Of a stretch of DNA of 64,000 nt, positions 9,787 through 18,892 are shown piece after piece (positions within the stretch are counted from its first letter, which is position 1; every line of letters starts with the position of its first letter). The DNA lies in assembly GCF_029961025.1 (NCBI RefSeq), contig NZ_JASBVP010000002.1, positions 248,001-312,000 of the forward strand, given 5' to 3'. This DNA is from Mycobacterium sp. (GTDB lineage: Bacteria > Actinomycetota > Actinomycetes > Mycobacteriales > Mycobacteriaceae). Position numbers and translations under genes: made by a program. Below the pieces are notes generated by a model, which did no database searches, had not been told where the DNA came from, and saw only the letters and a list, made by a program, of their open reading frames with translations.

Positions 9787-11751
9787 TCAGGAGGCCTTCG
9801 ACTTCCTGCTGGCACAAATCGCTTCGAACACGCCGGGGTCCAACAAGGTCGACGTGTCACCGAGCGGGCGGCCCTCGGCAACGTCACGCAACAACCGTCG
9901 CATGATCTTGCCACTGCGCGTCTTGGGCAGTTCGGGCACCACGTGAATCTCCCGGGGCTTGGCAATCGGTGAGATCTCCCGGGCCACCTCTGCCCGCAGT
10001 TCGTCCGCGATGTCTGCACCGCGGTGTTTGGCGTGCTCCTCCAGGATCACGAAGGCGATGATCGCCTGGCCGGTCTGCTCGTCGCTGGCTCCCACCACCG
10101 CCGCCTCGGCCACATGCGAATGGCCCACCAACGCCGACTCGACTTCTGCGGTGGAAATCCGGTGCCCGGACACGTTCATCACATCGTCGATACGACCCAG
10201 CACCCAGATGTTGCCGTCATCGTCATAGCGCGCCCCGTCACCCGCGAAATACCAGCCCTGCTCGGCGAATCGCGACCAGTACTGCTCCCGGTACCGCTCC
10301 GGATCCCCCCAAACGCCGCGCAGCATGGCCGGCCACGGCTCGTCCAGCACCAGATATCCCTGCGCGTGCTCGCCAAATTCGTGGCTGCGCTCCACCGTGT
10401 TGCCGTGATCGTCGACGACACGCGCGGAGATGCCGGGCAACGGCGCGATCGCCGAACCGGGCGTCAGGGTGCTGACTCCGGGCAGCGGGGCGATCATCGC
10501 GGCGCCGGTCTCGGTCTGCCACCAGGTGTCCACGATCGGAGTCCGGTTGCCGCCAAGCACATCTCGATACCAGCGCCACGCCTCGGGATTGATCGGCTCG
10601 CCGACGCTGCCGAGCAGCCGCAGGCTGGACAGGTCATGGGCATCGGGAACCTCGCGGCCCCACTTCATGAAGGTGCGAATCAACGTCGGAGCGGTGTAAT
10701 AAATGGTCACACCGTACTTTTCGATCACCTGGAAATGGCGGTGCTGGTCCGGGAAGGCCGGGGTGCCCTCATACACCACCTGGCTGGTGCCGTTGGCGAG
10801 CGGGGCGTAGACGATGTAGGTGTGCCCGGTGACCCAGCCGATGTCGGCGGTGCACCAATAGATGTCGGTCTCGGGTTTGATGTCGAACACGCAGTGGTGG
10901 GTGTACGCCGCCTGGGTCAGATACCCGCCCGAGGTGTGGATGATTCCCCTTGGCTTTCCGGTGGTCCCCGAGGTGTAGAGCAAAAACAGTGGCTGCTCGG
11001 AGTCGAACGCCGCGGGCGTGTGCACCGGTGACGCCGTTTCGACCGTGTCCTGCCACCACAGGTCACGCCCGGAAGTCCACGGGACGTCGAGACCGCAGCG
11101 CCGCACCACCAGGACATGCTCGACCGATTTCTGATCGGCCACCGCCTCGTCGACGGCCGCCTTGAGCGGCGCCGCGCTGCCGCGCCGGTACTGGCCGTCG
11201 GTGGTGATCACCAGCTTCGGCTGGGCGTCTTGGATGCGGGCCCGCAGCGCCGTCGCGGAGAACCCGGCAAACACCACGCTGTGCATGACCCCCAACCTCG
11301 CGCACGCCAGCATGGCCACGATCAACTCGGGCACCATCGGCATGTAGATCACCACGCGATCACCAGGGCCCAGGCCGAGTTCACCCAGCGTGTTGGCGGC
11401 CCTGCAAACCTCGGCCAGCAGCTCGGAATAGGTCAGGGTGCGGCGATCGCCGATCGGCTCACCCTCCCAGTGGATCGCCACCCGATCGCCGTTGCCGGCC
11501 TCCACATGACGGTCAACGCAGTTGTAGGCCACGTTGAGCTTGCCACCGACGAACCACCTGGCAAACGGCGCGTTCGACCAGTCCAGCACCTCCGTGAACG
11601 GGGTGTCCCAGGTGAGCCGACCGGCCTGCTTGGCCCAGAACGCCAAACGATCCCTCTCGGCCTCTCGGTAGAGTTCTTCGGTCGCGTTCGCGTTGGCGGC
11701 GAACTCTGCCGGTGGTGGATAGGAGGACGTCGCGGTATCAGCCTCGGCCAT
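9787..11751 (-). CDS. acs: Acetyl-CoA synthetase
   Basis: AMP-binding enzyme, YTSGTTGKPRG motif, WWQTETG, C-terminal PKTRSGKIMRR. Confidence 0.92.
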   Translation of the reverse strand: MAEADTATSSYPPPAEFAANANATEELYREAERDRLAFWAKQAGRLTWDTPFTEVLDWSNAPFARWFVGGKLNVAYNCVDRHVEAGNGDRVAIHWEGEPIGDRRTLTYSELLAEVCRAANTLGELGLGPGDRVVIYMPMVPELIVAMLACARLGVMHSVVFAGFSATALRARIQDAQPKLVITTDGQYRRGSAAPLKAAVDEAVADQKSVEHVLVVRRCGLDVPWTSGRDLWWQDTVETASPVHTPAAFDSEQPLFLLYTSGTTGKPRGIIHTSGGYLTQAAYTHHCVFDIKPETDIYWCTADIGWVTGHTYIVYAPLANGTSQVVYEGTPAFPDQHRHFQVIEKYGVTIYYTAPTLIRTFMKWGREVPDAHDLSSLRLLGSVGEPINPEAWRWYRDVLGGNRTPIVDTWWQTETGAAMIAPLPGVSTLTPGSAIAPLPGISARVVDDHGNTVERSHEFGEHAQGYLVLDEPWPAMLRGVWGDPERYREQYWSRFAEQGWYFAGDGARYDDDGNIWVLGRIDDVMNVSGHRISTAEVESALVGHSHVAEAAVVGASDEQTGQAIIAFVILEEHAKHRGADIADELRAEVAREISPIAKPREIHVVPELPKTRSGKIMRRLLRDVAEGRPLGDTSTLLDPGVFEAICASRKSKAS

Positions 11752-11871
11752 GTCCGCAGGGTAACCATCCAAGGTTGCCGCAACGTTGGCCGCAGAGCCC
11801 CGGCGCGGGTGGCACCGCCCGGCGGGTCGCGTTCGTCGCCAGGCCCATCGGGGCCGATCCGGCGGTGCTGC

Positions 11872-13038
11872 TCACAGGTTTCTGGCGAAACCCGGCAGCA
11901 CGACAACGTCTTGGCTGCTCAATTCGGTGACCGAGGAGCGGGCCAGGCCGCGCAGGGCCGAATCGATGCCGCCGCGAATGACGTCCAGGACGTTCTCCAC
12001 CCCACCCTGGCCGGCGGCGGCCAGCCCCCACAGGTAGGCACGCCCGATCATCACCGCGCGGGCGCCGAGCGCGATCGCCTTGACCACATCGCTGCCCCGC
12101 CGCACTCCCCCGTCGAGCAGCACCTCGATCTCGGTGCCGACCGCCTCGGCCACCGCCGGGAGCGCCCGCACCGAGGCCGGCGTGGTGTCGAGGTTGTTAC
12201 CACCGTGGTTGGACACCGAGATCGCGGTGGCTCCGGCGTCCACGGCACGCTTCGCGTCATCGACGCGCATCACACCCTTCAGCATCCACGGCCCGCCCCA
12301 CGTCTCACCGAACCAGCGGATGTCCTCCCAGGTGGGAGGCGGCGTTTGCATCCACTCCCCGTAGGCGCCGAAAAAGGTCGGCGGCGCCTGCCCGGGAACG
12401 GCCATGTTGGGGACGGTCAGGTCGGGCATGCTGCGGGCCCGGGCAAACGACGCCAGCCAGCGCGGGTGGGACAGGGCTTCCGGGGCGTAGCGCAGCAGGG
12501 CACGGAAATCCATCCGCTCGGGGATCACCGGGCTGCCCCAGTCCCGGCCGTGGGAGAAGGACCAATCCAGCGTCAGGATGAGCCCTGTGACGCCGGCCGC
12601 GCGCGCCCGGTCGATCCGTTGGGCGATGCGTTCCTTTCCCCCCGACCAGTAGATCTGTAGGAACGTCTTCGGGTTTGCCGCCACGATTTGTTCCACCGGC
12701 CTGCTCGCGAACGAGCTGAGGCCCATCGCGGTCCCCCGGGACGCGGCCGCGCGTGCCGCCGCCAATTCCCCGTCGGGGTGCACGGCTTGCACGCCGACGG
12801 GCGAGATGATCACCGGCAGCGCGATCTGCTGACCCATCACGGTTGTCGTCAAATCACGCTGCGCCGACTGGCCGGCCACATGCGGGGCGAACTGCACTTC
12901 ACGGAACGCGGCCACGTTGTCTTCCAGCGTGAATCCGGCTTCTGACCCGGCGATCAACGCCGCATAAACCGACTTCGGCAATCGGCGCCGGGCCAGCCGC
13001 TGAGCCTGCGCAACCGTCTCGAACCACCCACCGCTCAT
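11872..13038 (-). CDS. mftD: Pre-mycofactocin synthase MftD (FMN alpha-hydroxyacid dehydrogenase family)
   Basis: MSGGWFETVAQAQRLARRRLPKSVYAALIAGSEAGFTLEDNVAAFREVQFAPHVAG..., SNHGGNNLD; MftD-type sequence. Confidence 0.9.
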   Translation of the reverse strand: MSGGWFETVAQAQRLARRRLPKSVYAALIAGSEAGFTLEDNVAAFREVQFAPHVAGQSAQRDLTTTVMGQQIALPVIISPVGVQAVHPDGELAAARAAASRGTAMGLSSFASRPVEQIVAANPKTFLQIYWSGGKERIAQRIDRARAAGVTGLILTLDWSFSHGRDWGSPVIPERMDFRALLRYAPEALSHPRWLASFARARSMPDLTVPNMAVPGQAPPTFFGAYGEWMQTPPPTWEDIRWFGETWGGPWMLKGVMRVDDAKRAVDAGATAISVSNHGGNNLDTTPASVRALPAVAEAVGTEIEVLLDGGVRRGSDVVKAIALGARAVMIGRAYLWGLAAAGQGGVENVLDVIRGGIDSALRGLARSSVTELSSQDVVVLPGFARNL

Positions 13039-13049
13039 CACCGATGTCC

Positions 13050-14504
13050 TTATCGTCGAACTTTTCGTCGAGCCCTCAGCACTCCCCGCAGGGTGCACCA
13101 CTCCGGCCAGACCACGGCCGGCCGAACGGCAATGAGGGTACGCTGCCGCAGGCATCCGGCCCACACCCCGGCGCCGTAGCTGATGTTCGCCGCCAAGTGT
13201 CCGGCAAGAAATCGGACGGGATCCGGTGTGCATCCTCCGGAAAGCAGCGCCCGTAGGGGTGGCGCCAATACCAGTGCGGCGATCACCAGCCGCCGATACC
13301 GTCTCCCCGGGCGTGCCGGGCCGTGGCCTGCCAGCACCACCGGCAGCAGCACCGGCCCGGCGAATTGAGTGCAGTACCGCCCGAGGCCGAACCAGGTTTG
13401 TGCAATACCGTCGAAAGCCAGCCTGATGACCGTCGAACCCGGCAGCCCGCGGCGGCGCCATCGGCCGGTGACCGACACCACCGACAGCGTCGCGATCAGG
13501 GCCGCCAGCACCGGGCGGCGGGCCATCACACCCAGCAGCACCGCGGCCGGCCACGGGTGCACGACGAGTGGGGCAATCGCCGACGGGTGCCGACGCCCCA
13601 GTGGCGCCGCGGACGTACCGTAGCGGAAGCGCCGCGCCAGCAGGCCCGCCCAGTCCTCGGGTTCGGAATGCATGACCTGGACTTGGGGCTGGTAGCGAAT
13701 CAGTTTGCCCGCTTCGTGGATGCGCCAGATCAGATCCACGTCCTCGCCGTAGCGCAGGCGTTCGTCGAAGGCGCCGATCTCCTGGAGCACCGCGCGGCGC
13801 ACCAGCAGCGCGGCCGTGGGAACGTACGGCACCGCCGTCCCGGGCATGACGCGACACTCCCGGTCACCCATGTCCAGCGCGCCGAGGCGCGCCGCGAACC
13901 GCCCGGCCGACGTGCGAGACGGCACCGCCACGATCCGGGGCGCCACCGCGGCGACCAGGGGATCGGCCAAATGGGCGGCCAAAAGCCGGATCCAATCGTC
14001 TGCGCAAACGCAGTCGCTGTCCAAAAAGGCGACCGCATCGGTTCGGACCGCCGCGATCCCGGTGTTTCGCGCCGCCGCCGGGCCACCGCAGCTCTCCCGC
14101 CGAATCACCGTCGCGCCGAACTCTTTCGCCGTGGCCGAGATCTCGGCCGGGTCGGCCGACCCGTCATCGACGACGATCGTCGGATAGTGCGACGGCACCG
14201 AGGCAAGGCAGCGGCGCAACATGGCGGCGCGATCACGCACCGGGATGACGACCGTCACCGCGGGCGCCACGGGGAGCTCCGGCGGGCGGGGATGGGCCGC
14301 GCTGACGTCGGTCAGCCGTCGCCCGAGTACCCGGGCGCCCGCCGAGTGCGCCGGGCCTCGGGTCAACTCGGCCCAGGCCTCCCGCCCCGCGCGGGTGAGC
14401 CGCAGCACCCGCGGCGGCGATCCCCCCAGGAACGTCTGGGCGTCGAGCAGTGTGGTCCTCGCATCCAGGACAACCGAAAAGCCTTCAGGCAGTGGGTGTC
14501 TCAC
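13050..14504 (-). CDS. mftF: Mycofactocin glycosyltransferase MftF
   Basis: GT2 (VTVVIPVRDRAAML, VVDDGSAD, FLDSDC) with MftF-type N-terminal PLPEGFSVVLD...LLGGSPPRVLRLT; 11 bp from mftD. Confidence 0.88.
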   Translation of the reverse strand: MRHPLPEGFSVVLDARTTLLDAQTFLGGSPPRVLRLTRAGREAWAELTRGPAHSAGARVLGRRLTDVSAAHPRPPELPVAPAVTVVIPVRDRAAMLRRCLASVPSHYPTIVVDDGSADPAEISATAKEFGATVIRRESCGGPAAARNTGIAAVRTDAVAFLDSDCVCADDWIRLLAAHLADPLVAAVAPRIVAVPSRTSAGRFAARLGALDMGDRECRVMPGTAVPYVPTAALLVRRAVLQEIGAFDERLRYGEDVDLIWRIHEAGKLIRYQPQVQVMHSEPEDWAGLLARRFRYGTSAAPLGRRHPSAIAPLVVHPWPAAVLLGVMARRPVLAALIATLSVVSVTGRWRRRGLPGSTVIRLAFDGIAQTWFGLGRYCTQFAGPVLLPVVLAGHGPARPGRRYRRLVIAALVLAPPLRALLSGGCTPDPVRFLAGHLAANISYGAGVWAGCLRQRTLIAVRPAVVWPEWCTLRGVLRARRKVRR

Positions 14505-14559
14505 TGCAGCAATCCCCCATCGACGGGAAAGACGTCACAGCCGGCGCCGGCGCCACGTT

Positions 14560-14587
14560 ATCGACCTATCACGATCGACCTATCACG
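14560..14587. repeat. Perfect 14-bp tandem duplication ATCGACCTATCACG x2 in the mftF/mdo divergent intergenic region
   Basis: Direct reading of sequence. Confidence 0.95.
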
Positions 14588-14819
14588 GGAGTCTAGAGTC
14601 TGCGTTGGCGCATCCGTTCGGTCACCGGCCCCGGCTTGCCCGCGGGATCGTTGCCGAAGGTCTTTCCCGGCGCCGGGGTTGGCTATAAGTTAGAACGCGC
14701 CCAGCGAGGCGCGTTGGCGTCAGTGTTGCGCAGCCGGCACGGATATGTCGGGACGCTCGACGACTTCGGCACGACGCGCGTCGCGACATTGGTGTCGCAC
14801 AGAAAGGTCCGATGAGACA

Positions 14820-16112
14820 ATGCAGGTCGAGGAACTCCTCAAGCCGTTTCCGATCAAGGAATTCCACCCGTTTCCCCGGGCGCTTCTCGGGCCCGGTGCG
14901 CATGAATTGATCGGCCCCGAGGCGCTCAAGCTCGGTTTCAAGAAGACGCTGGTGATGACGACCGGATTGCGCGGTTCGGACACCGTGCACAAGATCGTGG
15001 AATCGTGCAAGTGGCACGGCCTGGAGGTCGTGGTCTATGACAAAGTGGAATCGAACCCCAAAGACTACAACGTCATGGAAGCGGTCGAGCTGTATCAGAA
15101 AAATTCCTGTGACAGCTTCATTTCGATCGGCGGAGGCTCGTCGCACGACGCCTGTAAGGGTGCCCGGATATCCGTGGCGCACGACGGTCGCAATATTAAC
15201 GAATTCGAGGGGTTCAACAAATCCGAAAATCCCAAGAACCCGCCGCATATCGCGGTGTCCACGACCGCGGGAACAGGATCGGAAACCTCGTGGGCGTACG
15301 TGATCACCGACACCACCACGAATCCCGACAAACCGCACAAATACGTCGCGTTCGACGACGCCTGCGTGACCACGCTGGCAATCGATGACCCGGTGCTCTA
15401 TTACGATTGCCCGATTGCCTTCACCGCGCAGTGCGGTTTCGACGTGTTGGCCCACGCCTCGGAGCCCTACGTCTCCCGGCTGAATTTCGCGCCGTCGCTG
15501 GGCAGCGCCCTTTACGCGATCAAGCTCACGGCCGAGAACCTGCGGGAGGCGACCTGGAACGGCCAGGACCTGCCCGGCCGCCAAGGCATGATGTACGCCC
15601 AATACATCGCGGCCCAGGCCTTCAACTCCGGCGGTCTGGGCATCATCCACTCGATCTCGCATGCCGTCAGCGCCTACTACGACACCCATCACGGGCTCAA
15701 CAACGCGATCGCGCTGCCCCGGGTCTGGGCCTTCAACATGCCGGTCATGTACAAGCGCTTCGCCGAGATCGCCGAGGCGATGGGGGTTGACACCTCGGGC
15801 CTGACCGACGTGCAGGCCGCCGATCAGGCGCTGGCCGCCGCGGTGCGGCTGCTGCGCGACGTCGGCATTCCCGAGAAGTTCACCGACGTCAAGCAGGACA
15901 GCTACATCAAGAATCGCCTGGGGCAGGGGCCGACGAAGTTCTACGAACAACGCAAGGTCATCAAGGGCGACCAGGAGGACATCGACAACATCACCAACCA
16001 CGTGCTGGGAGACGCGTGCACACCGGGGAACCCCAAGGAGTGTACTTTCGAGACGGTACGACCCGTGGTCGAGCACTGCCTCAACGGCGACCTCGACGAC
16101 CTGCTGAGCTGA
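14820..16112 (+). CDS. mdo: NDMA-dependent methanol dehydrogenase, group III (iron-type) alcohol dehydrogenase (mdo/mno-like)
   Basis: MQVEELLKPFPIKEFHPFPRALLGPGAHE...GGGSSHDACKGARI...HSISHAVSAYYDTHHGLNNAIALP; Fe-ADH motifs. Confidence 0.88.
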   Translation: MQVEELLKPFPIKEFHPFPRALLGPGAHELIGPEALKLGFKKTLVMTTGLRGSDTVHKIVESCKWHGLEVVVYDKVESNPKDYNVMEAVELYQKNSCDSFISIGGGSSHDACKGARISVAHDGRNINEFEGFNKSENPKNPPHIAVSTTAGTGSETSWAYVITDTTTNPDKPHKYVAFDDACVTTLAIDDPVLYYDCPIAFTAQCGFDVLAHASEPYVSRLNFAPSLGSALYAIKLTAENLREATWNGQDLPGRQGMMYAQYIAAQAFNSGGLGIIHSISHAVSAYYDTHHGLNNAIALPRVWAFNMPVMYKRFAEIAEAMGVDTSGLTDVQAADQALAAAVRLLRDVGIPEKFTDVKQDSYIKNRLGQGPTKFYEQRKVIKGDQEDIDNITNHVLGDACTPGNPKECTFETVRPVVEHCLNGDLDDLLS

Positions 16113-16124
16113 GGGTCGCCGACT

Positions 16125-16156
16125 CGGGGGTGCCGATCTCCTGGTCGGCACCCCCG
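16125..16156. terminator. 12-bp perfect inverted repeat (CGGGGGTGCCGA-8 nt-TCGGCACCCCCG) between mdo and moxR-like gene; terminator or mRNA stabiliser
   Basis: Direct reading; 12 bp after the mdo stop; no U tract. Confidence 0.7.
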
Positions 16157-16201
16157 GGCCATTCCGGAGGGTCGCGGCCACGACTAGTGAAAGGACTTTG
16201 G

Positions 16202-17365
16202 GTGGACACCCTGGCGGCAGCCCCGTTCGACTCCGTCGACGATGTCATCGACGCCTTGGCCGAGCACGGCTATATCGCCGACCGCGCGCTGGCCACCACC
16301 GTGTTCCTGGTCACCCGCATGGACAAGCCCGTGCTGCTGGAGGGACCGGCCGGGGTCGGCAAGACCGAGTTGGCGAAGGTGCTGGCGCTGGCGACGGGGC
16401 GACGCCTGCTTCGGCTGCAGTGCTATGAGGGTCAAGACGAAACGAAGGCGCTCTACGAGTGGGACTACGGCAAACAGCTGCTGTACACCCAAATTCTGCG
16501 GGAAAAAATCGGTCAGGTCATTGCCGATGCCGCGGATTTGAGAGAAGCGGTCGAGCGGATCGGCGCGCAGGAAAGCGTTTTTTTCTCCGAACGGTTCCTC
16601 GCCCCTCGCCCCCTCTTGGAGGCGATTCGCTCCGAACAGCCGGTCGTGCTGCTGATCGACGAGATCGACCGGGCTGACGAAGCCCTGGAAGCGGTGCTGC
16701 TCGAGATGCTCGGCGAATACCAGGTCTCGGTGCCGGAAATCGGAACCTTCTCCGCAAAACAACCGCCGTATGTGGTGCTGACCTCCAACAACACCAGGGA
16801 TCTCGCCGCCGCGCTCAAACGGCGGTGCCTGCATATGTTTCTCGACTATCCATCCGCCGAGCGCGAGCTGCAGATCGTCAAAAGCAAGAAAACCGGGCTG
16901 CCGGACGCCCTGGCGGCGCAACTCGTCGACATCGTGCGCGGCCTGCGCGAACTGGACCTGCGCAAGGCGCCCAGCATTTCCGAGACCATCGACTGGGCCC
17001 GCACGCTGGCGGTGCTGGGCGCCGAGGAGATCACCGCCTCGACGCTGGCCGCGACGATATCGGTGGTGGCCAAGTACGAAAAGGACGTCCACAAGGCGTT
17101 GCAGGTGCTGCCGCGGCTGGTGGACCCCAACGCGACAATCCCCGACTCGCTCGCGGCGCACCACCACCACGACCACGTCCATCACAAGCACCCCCACGTG
17201 CACGACGACGCGGCTGAGGGGCGGGCAACCCAGGCCGCTAGCGAGCGGCCCGACACCGCCGGCCCCCCGCGCGTGCCGGCGGCAGCGTCACCGCGTCGCG
17301 GATCCAACGGGAACGTCAGTCCGGGCCAGGCGAACCTTTCATTCGCTCGCCGCCGGAAGTTCTAG
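16202..17365 (+). CDS. MoxR-family AAA+ ATPase with His-rich C-terminal tail
   Basis: Walker A EGPAGVGKTELAK, Walker B VVLLIDEIDRAD, C-terminal AHHHHDHVHHKHPHVHDD; GTG start. Confidence 0.88.
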   Translation: MDTLAAAPFDSVDDVIDALAEHGYIADRALATTVFLVTRMDKPVLLEGPAGVGKTELAKVLALATGRRLLRLQCYEGQDETKALYEWDYGKQLLYTQILREKIGQVIADAADLREAVERIGAQESVFFSERFLAPRPLLEAIRSEQPVVLLIDEIDRADEALEAVLLEMLGEYQVSVPEIGTFSAKQPPYVVLTSNNTRDLAAALKRRCLHMFLDYPSAERELQIVKSKKTGLPDALAAQLVDIVRGLRELDLRKAPSISETIDWARTLAVLGAEEITASTLAATISVVAKYEKDVHKALQVLPRLVDPNATIPDSLAAHHHHDHVHHKHPHVHDDAAEGRATQAASERPDTAGPPRVPAAASPRRGSNGNVSPGQANLSFARRRKF

Positions 17366-17372
17366 GCCGGCC

Positions 17373-18881
17373 ATGGAAGCCGCGATCCACCGGTTTGTCC
17401 GGCTGCTTCGGCTCTCCGGGCTGCGTATCTCGGTGTCGGAGGCGCTGGACGCGATGCGCTGTGCGGGCCAGCCGGGGATGCTGGCCGACCGGGAGGCGCT
17501 GCGCTGCGCGTTGCGCCTGGCGCTGGTGAAGGATCGCCGCGACCTGCCGACATTCGAATCGGTCTTCGAGGCGTTTTTCGCGCTGATTCGCGTCGGCGCC
17601 CCCGACGAGCACACCCATGGTCACAGCCATGACGACCTCACGGATACCGGCCAGCTGGAGTCGTTCACGATGTCGGATCGGCCCAGCGATCTCCCCCTGC
17701 AAACCCATCAGCATGGGCCGCCCGTCGATATCCGGGAATTTTTCGACCCCGATGACCTGGCGCAGCGATACAACCTGCACCAGGAAGCCAACACCATCGA
17801 CCTGGCGGCGCTCACCGAGGAGGTGGTGTTCGCCAAGGGCAACGACCCGACGACGGCGGAGCTGCCGCGGGTCCAGTTGGAGACCAACCGGCTGCACGGC
17901 GCGGGCGCTCCCGGAAAGCTGTCCCGGGCATCCGGCACGAAGGTCGACGCCGATCTCAGCGTCGCCCAGCAGGAGATGCTGCTGTCCTGGCTGAATGCGA
18001 TCGACGACGAGACCGACGGCGCGGATGAGACCGCGCAGCGGCGGCTGGCCGGCGCCCTGGCGAATCTGCCGGAGGCGATCAAACGCTACCTGGAGGCCTT
18101 GCTGGCCCTGGAGCAGCGCATCGTCGAGTCCGCGCAGCGTCATCAGACGACCGCGGCGACGATCGGCGAGGCCGAGCGCGCCGAACTCGAGGAGTCGCTG
18201 CGGCGCCTGACCCGGACCTTTCACGGCGCGCTGACCAGCCGGGTGTCGGTCGGCCGGGGGCGGATCGATCCCTGCCGCACCATGCGCCGCAACATGCGCT
18301 ACGACGGAATCCCGTTTACCCCGGTAACCGTCCGGCACGCCGAAGACAAGCCCCGGCTGGTCGTGCTGGCGGACGTGAGCTTGTCGGTGCGGGCAACCGC
18401 CCGGTTCACGCTGCACCTCGTGCACGGACTCCAGCACCTGTTCTCCCAGGTCCGGTCGTTCGCCTTCGTTGCCGAGATCGTCGAGACCACGGATCTGTTC
18501 ACCGACCGCGCCGCCGACGAGGCGCTGGCCGCGGTGTTCGGCGGTGAGCTGCTCGACGTGGACGCCAACTCGAACTACGGGCTGGCGTTCGGCCGGTTTC
18601 TGGCTGAGCACCGCTCGGCCGTCACCCGCCGCACCACCGTCCTGGTGCTCGGGGACGGCCGCGGCAACGGCAACGACCCGAACCTGGCCGCCTTTGAGGC
18701 GATCGCGCGGGCCGCGAGGGAAGTCATCTGGCTCACCCCCGAGCCGCGGCATTCGTGGCGGCTCGGCGGCTGTGACCTGCCGGTCTACGCGCAGCACTGC
18801 AGCCGAGTGGAGGTGGTGCGCGACCTGTCCGGGCTGGAGCGCGCGGCGGCCGCCATCGCCGACCGCACCGCGGCGGCATAA
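17373..18881 (+). CDS. VWA-domain (CoxE-like) protein, partner of the MoxR ATPase
   Basis: VVLADVSLSVRATARFTLHLVHGL (MIDAS-like region), C-terminal TPEPRHSWRLGGCDLPVY; contains DEHTHGHSHDD. Confidence 0.85.
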   Translation: MEAAIHRFVRLLRLSGLRISVSEALDAMRCAGQPGMLADREALRCALRLALVKDRRDLPTFESVFEAFFALIRVGAPDEHTHGHSHDDLTDTGQLESFTMSDRPSDLPLQTHQHGPPVDIREFFDPDDLAQRYNLHQEANTIDLAALTEEVVFAKGNDPTTAELPRVQLETNRLHGAGAPGKLSRASGTKVDADLSVAQQEMLLSWLNAIDDETDGADETAQRRLAGALANLPEAIKRYLEALLALEQRIVESAQRHQTTAATIGEAERAELEESLRRLTRTFHGALTSRVSVGRGRIDPCRTMRRNMRYDGIPFTPVTVRHAEDKPRLVVLADVSLSVRATARFTLHLVHGLQHLFSQVRSFAFVAEIVETTDLFTDRAADEALAAVFGGELLDVDANSNYGLAFGRFLAEHRSAVTRRTTVLVLGDGRGNGNDPNLAAFEAIARAAREVIWLTPEPRHSWRLGGCDLPVYAQHCSRVEVVRDLSGLERAAAAIADRTAAA

Positions 18882-18892
18882 TCGGACCCGCA

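Noticed and set aside
12739-13857. N-terminal part of the 661-aa minus ORF as a possible MftE remnant
   Set aside because: It lies out of frame inside mftF, its translation shows no creatininase motifs, and mftD initiates at 13038 in this frame
14679-14696. GTTGGCTATAAGTTAGAA as a degenerate fourth AACCAAC-type site upstream of mftF/mdo
   Set aside because: Three mismatches across the two heptamers; not convincing without a genome-wide matrix
14622-16181. 519-aa minus-strand ORF
   Set aside because: Antisense to mdo; no family motifs
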